From a bacterium UBP1_UBA4771 (GTDB taxonomy: Bacteria; Krumholzibacteriota; Krumholzibacteriia; Krumholzibacteriales; Krumholzibacteriaceae), in assembly GCA_002403295.1 (NCBI GenBank), contig DHHN01000088.1:1-7914 (forward strand): a DNA stretch of 7,914 nucleotides, in the 5' to 3' direction. Made by a program: the position numbers and the translations under genes. Below the pieces are notes generated by a model. It did not search any database, was not told the DNA's origin, and was given only the letters and a program-made list of their open reading frames with translations. Of this stretch, positions 1-5,542 are shown piece after piece. The number at the start of each line of letters is the position of its first letter. Within the stretch, counting starts at the first letter, position 1.

Positions 1-585
1 GGCGCGGACCCGGGCCGGGTTGCCGAACGCGACGACCCCGGCGGGCAGGTCCGTCGTGACCACGGAGCCGCTGCCGACGAGCGTTCCCTCGCCGATCGTC
101 ACGTACGGCAGGATGGTCGCGTTGACCCCGATGCGGCAGCCCTTCCGCAGCGTCGGGCCGCGCATGCACTCGCGGGAATCGGGGCAACCGGGATGGTAGT
201 CGTTCGCGATCGTCACGCCGGGCGCGCAGAACACGTCGTCCTCGATGACGGTGAACTGGGCGACGTAGATGTTGCAGTGAAGCTTGACGCGGGCTCCGAT
301 GCGGCAGCCGTAGTCGATGACCGAGTTGTTCCAGATCGAGAAATGCTCCCCGATCTCGCACTCCTCGCGGATGATCGTGTTGTGCCCCGTCTCGAGGCGC
401 GCGCCGATGCGCGATCCGGCGTATATCACGCAGCCGCTCCGGATCCGCGCGTGGGGCCCGATCTCGAGAACGTCGCGCACGCCGCGGCGGGGCGACAGGT
501 AGCCGACGACGGCTCCCTCGTCGATGACCGCGCCCTCGGCGAGCCGCACGGTTCCGAGGGGCGGCGCCGTGAATGGTTCCTTCAT
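1..585 (-). CDS. Left-handed beta-helix N-acetyltransferase, WbpD/WlbB-like (3' end cut by window edge)
   Basis: The 195 visible residues are a hexapeptide-repeat acyltransferase that probably moves acetyl from acetyl-CoA onto a sugar-nucleotide amino group in the cytoplasm. Imperfect [IV]-G-x-x-x-x repeats (EIGPHARIRS, RIGARL, EIGEHF, RIGARV, TIGEGTLVGSGSVV) run over residues 40-180. A loop around NDYHPGCPDSRECM (128-141) interrupts them, as in WbpD-type enzymes. The family's closing FGNPARV is at 187-193, so only a few C-terminal residues should be missing. The ATG overlaps the TGA of the upstream dehydrogenase gene by four bases (ATGA), with no strong Shine-Dalgarno of its own, so translation is likely coupled. 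Next to a Gfo/Idh dehydrogenase and a DegT aminotransferase it most likely acetylates the newly made C3 amine. Other acyl donors or serine O-acetyltransferase-like roles cannot be excluded. The fold is certain, the substrate is inferred. Confidence 0.9.
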   Translation of the reverse strand, partial: MKEPFTAPPLGTVRLAEGAVIDEGAVVGYLSPRRGVRDVLEIGPHARIRSGCVIYAGSRIGARLETGHNTIIREECEIGEHFSIWNNSVIDYGCRIGARVKLHCNIYVAQFTVIEDDVFCAPGVTIANDYHPGCPDSRECMRGPTLRKGCRIGVNATILPYVTIGEGTLVGSGSVVTTDLPAGVVAFGNPARVRA

Positions 586-1619
586 TTCGCCGATTCCGTC
601 CGCGGGGGGTATTCGATCGCGATCTCAGCGCCCCGCTCGCGCATCGAGCGGCCGGCCGTCTCGAGCGCGAGCAGCACGTCGAGACCGTGGTCGCCGTCGC
701 TCCGCGAGGGAACGCCCTTCTCGATGACGTCGACGAAATGCTGGCATTCGGTCTTGAGCGGCTCGGCGTCGTCGAGACGCGGGATCATGATGTCGCCGTA
801 GCGGTACGACAGATGGAACTCGCCGAAGGTGTCGTAATGAGGGGTCATGGTGACGCCCTTGTCGTAGATGCGAATCTTTTCGAGGCTCGAGATGTCGTCG
901 TAGACCAGCATCTTCTTGCTGCCGACGACGGTGGTGCTGCGGATCTTGTTCGGGTTGAGCCACGAGACGTGGATGTTGGCGAGCGCCGCCTGCGGGTACT
1001 TGAGCGTCAGGAACGCGACGTCCTCGATCCCCGGCCGGATGTACGACTGGCCCACGGCGGACACGGAGACGGGCCGGGAGTTCAACACGTAGTTCATGAT
1101 CGAGATGTCGTGCGGCGCGAGATCCCAGACGACGTTGATGTCTTCCTGGAAGATGCCGAGATTCACCCGAGACGACGCCACGTAGTGGATCTCGCCGAGC
1201 TCCCCCGACCAGATGAGGTCCTTGATCTTGTTGACGGCGGCCGTGAACACGAAGGTGTGCCCCACCATGAGCGTCCGCCCGAGCCGCGCCGCGAGCTCGA
1301 CGAGCGCCTTCCCCTCCTCCACGGATTGGGCGAGGGGCTTTTCGACGAAGACGTGCTTTCCCGCCTCGAGGGCCTCTTTCGCGACGGGATAGTGCTGCGC
1401 GACCGGCGTGGCGATGATGACCGCGTCTATCTCGGGATCCTTCAGTATCTCGCGGAAATCGTTCGTCGCGCGGATCGTCGGATAGAGCTGCTTCATGTGG
1501 CTCAGGCGGTCTTCCTTCACGTCCGCGCAGGAGACGACCCTCGACGACTTGAGATTCGAGAAATTCCGGATGAGGTTGGGGCCCCAGTAGCCGCAACCGA
1601 CGACGCCTACGTTTACCAC
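582..1619 (-). CDS. Gfo/Idh/MocA-family sugar-nucleotide dehydrogenase (WbpB/WlbA role)
   Basis: A 345-residue NAD(P)-dependent oxidoreductase of normal family length. The N-terminal Rossmann motif GVVGCGYWGPN is at 5-15, the family EKP signature (FVEKPLA) has its Lys at 94, and the C-terminal-domain signature DLAPHDIS is at 166-173 with His170 as the likely catalytic residue. The start is a GTG: an upstream ATG soon reaches a stop, and GGAGG at 1624-1628 sits four bases before the GTG. Only 13 bases separate it from the phosphoglycosyl transferase stop, and its own stop overlaps the acetyltransferase start. In the WbpB/E/D pathway the equivalent enzyme oxidises the sugar C3 hydroxyl to a ketone for transamination. 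The exact nucleotide sugar (UDP-GlcNAcA or another) is not shown, because no C6 dehydrogenase lies in this window. Overall sequence is not especially like classical WlbA, so the role rests on context. Confidence 0.9.
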   Translation of the reverse strand: MVNVGVVGCGYWGPNLIRNFSNLKSSRVVSCADVKEDRLSHMKQLYPTIRATNDFREILKDPEIDAVIIATPVAQHYPVAKEALEAGKHVFVEKPLAQSVEEGKALVELAARLGRTLMVGHTFVFTAAVNKIKDLIWSGELGEIHYVASSRVNLGIFQEDINVVWDLAPHDISIMNYVLNSRPVSVSAVGQSYIRPGIEDVAFLTLKYPQAALANIHVSWLNPNKIRSTTVVGSKKMLVYDDISSLEKIRIYDKGVTMTPHYDTFGEFHLSYRYGDIMIPRLDDAEPLKTECQHFVDVIEKGVPSRSDGDHGLDVLLALETAGRSMRERGAEIAIEYPPRTESAK

Positions 1620-1632
1620 GCTGCCTCCATTC

Positions 1633-2370
1633 TCAGAAACCGCCGGAACCGAAGAGCATGACGGGGATCGTCCTCAGCATGATCTTGAGGTCGAGGAGAA
1701 GCGACCAGTGTTCGATGTAGTACAGATCCAGCATCACCATCTCGTTGAAGGGAACGGCGCTTCGCCCGCTGACCTGCCAGAGCCCCGTGAGACCGGGCTT
1801 CACGGCGAGACGAAGCTTGTGCCAATCCTGATAGTGCTCCATCTCGTAGGCGAGCGGCGGCCGCGGACCCACGATCGTCATCTCGCCCCGGAGCACGTTC
1901 AGGAACTGCGGAAACTCGTCGAGGCTCGTCTTCCGCAGGAAACAGCCGACCGGCGTCACCCGCGGATCGTCCTTCAGTTTATATACGGATGATGATTTTT
2001 CGTCAACAGCGGAGTTTGAGAACCGCCCCTCGATGAAGCGGCGGGTGAACTCGCGATGGATGCCGTCGTCCACGTTGAGACGCATCGTGCGGAACTTGAA
2101 AAGGGTAAAGACCTCCCCCTTCTCCCCGATGCGTTCTTGAGCGAAGAAAACCGGCCCCTTCGATGTCAGCCTGATCAGCAGCGCGATGGCGAGAAAGAAC
2201 GGAAAACCGACGACGATGACGAACAGCGAGGCGGTCACGTCGATGAAACGCTTGACGAGCCTCTCCGCCCACATCCGTTCCCGGAAACGCAGTCCATCCC
2301 GGTACACGAGGCTTCCCGTGAGCTGCTGAACCTTCTCGGCGCTTTCAAGGGCCATCGTTTGCCTTCTCAT
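1633..2370 (-). CDS. Polyprenyl-phosphate phosphoglycosyl transferase (Bac_transf, WcaJ/PglC type)
   Basis: A monotopic phosphoglycosyl transferase that should transfer a sugar-1-phosphate from a nucleotide sugar to undecaprenyl phosphate at the inner membrane, starting the repeat unit. A hydrophobic segment at about 45-67 is the membrane-inserted hairpin. Family blocks follow in order: KGPVFFAQERIG (71-82), FKFRTM (91-96), SLDEFPQFLNVLRGEM (149-164) containing the Asp151-Glu152 catalytic dyad, GPRPP (168-172) and KPGLTGLWQVSGRS (191-204). At 245 residues it lacks the four-helix N-terminal region of full WcaJ/WbaP proteins. It keeps the roughly 35-residue spacer after FRTM seen in exopolysaccharide initiators. 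A second in-frame ATG at 2355 has a better ribosome site (AGAAGG, six bases upstream), so the protein may be 240 residues. It lies between the aminotransferase and dehydrogenase genes, which suggests that it uses, or initiates a chain containing, their amino sugar. Confidence 0.95.
   Translation of the reverse strand: MRRQTMALESAEKVQQLTGSLVYRDGLRFRERMWAERLVKRFIDVTASLFVIVVGFPFFLAIALLIRLTSKGPVFFAQERIGEKGEVFTLFKFRTMRLNVDDGIHREFTRRFIEGRFSNSAVDEKSSSVYKLKDDPRVTPVGCFLRKTSLDEFPQFLNVLRGEMTIVGPRPPLAYEMEHYQDWHKLRLAVKPGLTGLWQVSGRSAVPFNEMVMLDLYYIEHWSLLLDLKIMLRTIPVMLFGSGGF
2362..2367 (-). promoter_or_regulatory. Shine-Dalgarno AGAAGG favouring the inner start of the phosphoglycosyl transferase
   Basis: AGAAGG lies six bases before the ATG at 2355 (giving MALESAEKV...). 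The outer ATG at 2370 has only a weak GGCGGA-like site. Both starts are in frame and differ by five residues (MRRQT), outside any conserved block. Confidence 0.5.
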
Positions 2371-2443
2371 TCTGCATTCCGCCCTGTGGACCTTGCGCGT
2401 ATGTCTTTATCTGTCAGTCGATACTCCCCTCCTTGTGTGTGGC

Positions 2444-3556
2444 CTATGAGCTCCTGTCGACCTCCCTCAGAACCTCCGACACGCGATCGACGTCCTCCGG
2501 GGAAAGCTCGGGGAACATGGGCAGCGATACAAGGCCCCGCATGAACCTCTCGGCCACCGGGTAGCTCCCCTCTCCCTTCCCCAGGTACGCGAACGCGGGA
2601 TGGAGGTGCACCGGCACCGGATAATGCTCGCTCCAGCCGATGCCCGCGCCGGTGAGCGCCTTCGTCACACGCGCCTTGTTCGAGGCGACGATCGGGAACA
2701 GATGATAGACGTGTCGGCGATCCGGCGTCTCCCGCGGCAGCCAGTAGCGCGTGCCCTGCAGATTGTCGATATATCGCTTCGCGATCGCCCGGCGCATGTC
2801 GTTCCACTCGTCGAGGTGGCGAAGCTTCACGCGTAGGATCGCCGCCTGGAGCGATTCGAGCCGGTAGTTGTATCCGATCTCGCGGTGCACGTTGCGCTCG
2901 AATTGCGCGTGGTGGCGAAGGGCCTTCGCCCGCTCGACGATCTTCGGATCGGACGAGGTGATCGCGCCGCCCTCGCCGCACGCGCCGAGATTCTTGCTCG
3001 GGTAGAACGAGAACCCCGCGGCGTGGCCGAGAGCGCCCGCCCTCCCGCTCTTGTAGGAGGAGCCGTGCGCCTGGCATGCGTCCTCAATGACGACGAGCCC
3101 GTGCTTCTTCGCGAGATCCATGATGGGATCCATGTCGCACGGCTGGCCGAAGAGATGCACCGGCATGATCGCTTTCGTCCTCGGGGTAATCGCCCCCGCG
3201 ATCCTTTCCGCGTCGATGAGGGCGGTATCCTCGCGCACGTCCACGAGCACCGGTTTCGCGCCGGTCATGGCGATCGCCTCGGCCGTCGCGATGAAGGTGT
3301 TGGGCACGGTGATGACCTCGTCCCCCGGTCCGATGCCGTAGCACAGAAGCGCGAGATGGAGAGCCGCCGTGCCGGAATTGACGCCGGCGCAATGCCCTGC
3401 GCCGCAATACGCCGCGAAGTCGGACTCGAACGCCTCGAGCTCGGGCCCGAGGACAAAGGCGGTGTTGTCGATGACGCGGGAGACCGCCTCGTCGATTTCG
3501 CTCCTGATTTTTCGGGTACCCTGCTGGAGATCGATGAACGGGATTTTGTTACTCAT
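2444..3556 (-). CDS. DegT/DnrJ/EryC1/StrS PLP-dependent sugar aminotransferase (WbpE/WlbC-like)
   Basis: A 370-residue fold-type I aminotransferase that moves an amino group, normally from glutamate, onto a keto sugar nucleotide. The N-terminus IPFIDLQ is typical. Phosphate-binding NSGTAAL is at 60-66, VPNTFIAT at 84-91, IEDACQAHG at 157-165 (Asp159 to the PLP ring nitrogen), and the Schiff-base lysine is Lys188 in SFYPSKNLGACGEGG (183-197), followed by GYNYRLESLQAA at 228-239. All expected catalytic residues are present. The ATG has AAGG eight bases upstream, and a strong promoter candidate lies about 40 bases upstream. It is the first gene of the minus-strand operon, 73 bases before the phosphoglycosyl transferase. 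With the dehydrogenase and acetyltransferase it most likely makes a 3-amino sugar nucleotide. C4 transamination (PglE/PseC type) is a less likely alternative, because the partner genes for that pathway are absent here. Confidence 0.93.
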   Translation of the reverse strand: MSNKIPFIDLQQGTRKIRSEIDEAVSRVIDNTAFVLGPELEAFESDFAAYCGAGHCAGVNSGTAALHLALLCYGIGPGDEVITVPNTFIATAEAIAMTGAKPVLVDVREDTALIDAERIAGAITPRTKAIMPVHLFGQPCDMDPIMDLAKKHGLVVIEDACQAHGSSYKSGRAGALGHAAGFSFYPSKNLGACGEGGAITSSDPKIVERAKALRHHAQFERNVHREIGYNYRLESLQAAILRVKLRHLDEWNDMRRAIAKRYIDNLQGTRYWLPRETPDRRHVYHLFPIVASNKARVTKALTGAGIGWSEHYPVPVHLHPAFAYLGKGEGSYPVAERFMRGLVSLPMFPELSPEDVDRVSEVLREVDRSS

Positions 3557-3587
3557 GTTGCCAACCTTGCATCACCCTTTGCCCAAG

Positions 3588-3623
3588 TTTCACAATTATA
3601 GCATGTTCCGGAATTCGTTTCCA
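3588..3623 (-). promoter_or_regulatory. Sigma70-like promoter for the minus-strand sugar operon
   Basis: Reading the minus strand, TGGAAA (3618-3623, 4 of 6 matches to TTGACA) is followed by a 17-base spacer and a perfect TATAAT (3595-3600). Transcription would begin near 3588 and give a leader of about 30 bases to the aminotransferase ATG. This AT-rich patch stands out in the GC-rich surroundings. The palindrome TTCCGGAA (3606-3613) sits in the spacer and might be an operator, but that is speculative. Confidence 0.65.
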
Positions 3624-3626
3624 CCG

Positions 3627-3632
3627 TATAAT
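3627..3632 (+). promoter_or_regulatory. Possible second plus-strand -10 box (TATAAT)
   Basis: A perfect TATAAT reads on the plus strand here, but no good -35 hexamer lies 16-18 bases upstream. If used, it would give a leader of about 140 bases to the glycosyltransferase. That leader would contain a GC-only six-base-pair stem (CCGCGC 3674-3679 with GCGCGG 3688-3693). It could instead be chance AT-richness. Confidence 0.3.
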
Positions 3633-3703
3633 TCCTGCGCGGCCGATCCGTCGCCTCCGTTCCCCGCGGCGCCCCGCGCACCCGGCCGCGCGGTGGATTT
3701 TCG

Positions 3704-3732
3704 TTGTCCGCGGAACGGAAAGATATCATAAT
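3704..3732 (+). promoter_or_regulatory. Sigma70-like promoter for the plus-strand glycosyltransferase operon
   Basis: TTGTCC (3704-3709, 4 of 6 to consensus), a 17-base spacer and CATAAT (3727-3732, 5 of 6) make a well-spaced promoter. The predicted start is near 3739-3740, with a leader of about 43 bases to the ATG at 3783. The leader has no clear Shine-Dalgarno next to the ATG. Confidence 0.6.
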
Positions 3733-3782
3733 ACGGCGTTTGGAGATAGACATTTTCACATCCGTCGGCGCGGCGCTCGCTT

Positions 3783-4835
3783 ATGAAGATACTTCTCGTT
3801 TCCGAGGAGATGACGGTCCGTCCGAACGAGGGGACCCTCGTCTTTCTCATGCATCTCGGAGCCTTTCTTCGGCGCGAGGCGGATCTCACCGTCGCCTACG
3901 CCGGGGGCGAGAGCGTTCCCGGGGTGCGGGCGCTTCGAATCGCAGCGTCGAAAGTGATTCTCACGAAGGATCTCGTGCGGCTTTTCCGGCACGAGCGATT
4001 CGACGCGATCGTGTACGTGCCCCGATCGGGGCTCACCGCCTTCGGCCTCGGCCGCGGCGCTCTCCTTCGTCTCGCGGCGCGAAGACCCGTCGTCGTCATC
4101 GGGCTGCAGGATCGCCCGGTCGGCGCCGTTCACCGGCTCGTCGGGGGCCCGGTCGATCTCGTTCTCTCCCCCGTCGCCGCCGTGCGGGAGGCGCTCGGGC
4201 GCGCCGGCATCGAAGCGGACTTCATCATGCCCGGCTACGACGAGCGCGTCTTCAGGCCGGCCGGCGCGGAGGCGCGGGCGCGACTGCGGGCCAAGTACGA
4301 TCTTCCTCCGGACCGGTTCATCCTTCTCCATGTCGGCCACATCCGGGAGAGCCGCAATCTCGAGGTCTTCCTGCGCTACCGCGACTGGGGAAGCGACATC
4401 CAGCCGGTCATCAAGGCCGGGGAGGTCGATCCTTCGTGGGCGGACCGGTTGCGCAACGCCGGCGTCATCGTGATCGACGAGTATGTCCAGGCGGTTCATG
4501 AGCTCTACCAGGCGGCCGACTGCTATTTCTTCCCCGTCGGCAATCCGACGGGCGCCGTCGAGTTCCCGCTCTCCGTGATCGAGGCGTGCGCCTGCAACCT
4601 CCCCGTCGTCACCACCCGCTTCGGGATATTGCCGGAGATGCTCCACGAGGGGGGCGGATATCGCTACTACGACCGCGTCTCGGAGATCGGTGGGAGGATC
4701 GCCGAGATCCGGCGGGAGCCGCCCGCAACCGCCGCGAAGGTGGGAGATTTTTCTTGGCAGATGGTCTTCCGCACTCATCTCGTCCCCCATCTGCGCGCGC
4801 TCGCGCGGGAGCGCGGTCCGGAGGCCCCGCGATGA
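3783..4835 (+). CDS. GT-B glycosyltransferase (GT4-like)
   Basis: A 350-residue cytoplasmic or membrane-associated glycosyltransferase, presumably adding a sugar to a lipid-linked acceptor. The first ATG fits because MKILLVSEE forms the first beta strand of the N-terminal Rossmann domain, although no clear ribosome site precedes it. The second domain starts near 178 with the strand FILLHVGHIRESRN (179-192), equivalent to the family's GRL..KG region. Lys211 follows, and the nucleotide-sugar-binding block EFPLSVIEACACNLPVVTT is at 260-278. In standard GT4 enzymes two glutamates are spaced E-x7-E. Here they are Glu260 and Glu267 (E-x6-E), so the first acid is shifted by one. No membrane helix is evident. 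The stop overlaps the next gene's ATG by four bases (ATGA). It should be the first gene of the plus-strand operon. Donor and acceptor cannot be read from the sequence. Confidence 0.85.
   Translation: MKILLVSEEMTVRPNEGTLVFLMHLGAFLRREADLTVAYAGGESVPGVRALRIAASKVILTKDLVRLFRHERFDAIVYVPRSGLTAFGLGRGALLRLAARRPVVVIGLQDRPVGAVHRLVGGPVDLVLSPVAAVREALGRAGIEADFIMPGYDERVFRPAGAEARARLRAKYDLPPDRFILLHVGHIRESRNLEVFLRYRDWGSDIQPVIKAGEVDPSWADRLRNAGVIVIDEYVQAVHELYQAADCYFFPVGNPTGAVEFPLSVIEACACNLPVVTTRFGILPEMLHEGGGYRYYDRVSEIGGRIAEIRREPPATAAKVGDFSWQMVFRTHLVPHLRALARERGPEAPR
4820..4824 (+). promoter_or_regulatory. Shine-Dalgarno GGAGG fixing the start of the kinase-like gene
   Basis: GGAGG stands seven bases before the ATG at 4832, inside the 3' end of the glycosyltransferase gene. 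This supports 4832 over the open frame that continues further upstream, and over the inner ATG at 4874 right before the first beta strand. Confidence 0.75.
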
Positions 4836-5542
4836 AAGGACCGTTCGACCCGAAGGCCCGGACCCGCGGCGATATGATCGTCCTCTGCGGACTCGACGGC
4901 TCGGGCAAATCGACCCAGACCGCGCTGCTCGCCGAACGCCTCGGCGCCGCCGGGATCTCCGCCGAGGCCGTCTGGAACCGCTGGGAGCCGCGCCTCACCG
5001 CGCCCATGATACGCCTCGCCAAGAGATGCCTTCGCACGACGTCCAGCGCCGGGGATTACGCCGCGTTCCGCGACGCGAAGCGCCGCACGATGCGGGGCGG
5101 TCTCAAGCGCGGGCTCTGGCAGCTTCTCGTCTGGAGCGAATACGCCTGGGAGGTTCGCGGGAGGCTCTCCGGTCCCCGGCGGCGGGGCGCAGCGGTGATC
5201 TGCGATCGCTACGTCCACGATACCCTCGTCGATATCGCGATCAACTTCTCCGTTCCCCCGGAGCGCCTCTCCGATCTCATGGGGCATCCGCTCCTCTCGC
5301 TGTTTCCGAAGCCGTCGCTGGCGATCATCGTCGATATCGAGCCGGAAACGGGCGCCGCCCGGAAAGCCGACGGCACTCCCGCCGCCTACCTCGCGGACCG
5401 GCGGGAGTATTACCGGGAGCTCTCGCGCATCCTGCATGCGCCCCTCGTCGACGGCGGACTGCCCCTCGAGCGGGTCTCGGAGGCGGTGTGGGCGCACGCC
5501 GGCCCCTGGATGGCGGCTCGGAAAAACGGAAAGGCGCGTTGA
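4832..5542 (+). CDS. Thymidylate-kinase-like P-loop kinase of unknown substrate
   Basis: A 236-residue P-loop phosphotransferase. The Walker A motif GLDGSGKST is at 20-28 after the strand MIVLC, and the family DRY motif is at 125-127 in VICDRYVHDTLVD. A late strand IIVDIEPETGAARK (165-178) leads to an Arg-rich lid-like helix (YLADRREYYREL, 186-197). These are hallmarks of the thymidylate kinase fold. The dTMP-recognition parts are not conserved. The Glu before the P-loop Gly is replaced (LCGLDG). The REPGGT loop is only RWEPRLT (50-56). The helix normally carrying the adenine/thymine-contacting Arg and Gln (ADRAQH) reads WSEYAWE (101-107). A housekeeping dTMP kinase role is therefore doubtful; phosphorylation of a sugar, lipid or glycan intermediate is possible but unproven. 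It overlaps the glycosyltransferase stop by four bases and directly abuts the phosphohydrolase start, which implies coupled production of all three. Confidence 0.85.
   Translation: MKGPFDPKARTRGDMIVLCGLDGSGKSTQTALLAERLGAAGISAEAVWNRWEPRLTAPMIRLAKRCLRTTSSAGDYAAFRDAKRRTMRGGLKRGLWQLLVWSEYAWEVRGRLSGPRRRGAAVICDRYVHDTLVDIAINFSVPPERLSDLMGHPLLSLFPKPSLAIIVDIEPETGAARKADGTPAAYLADRREYYRELSRILHAPLVDGGLPLERVSEAVWAHAGPWMAARKNGKAR

Noticed and set aside
573..1661. A plus-strand open frame opposite the dehydrogenase gene
   Set aside because: Composition is Arg/Asp/Val-rich with no domain, and the opposite strand carries a complete Gfo/Idh/MocA protein with all signatures.
3674..3693. GC-only hairpin (CCGCGC/GCGCGG with an eight-base loop) as a terminator or riboswitch
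   Set aside because: The stem has only six pairs, has no T-run, and lies in a very GC-rich stretch where such stems arise by chance. It lies between divergent promoters, not after a gene.
3557..3782. JUMPstart/ops element for RfaH-type antitermination
   Set aside because: No GGCGGTAGC-like ops core was found in the intergenic region.
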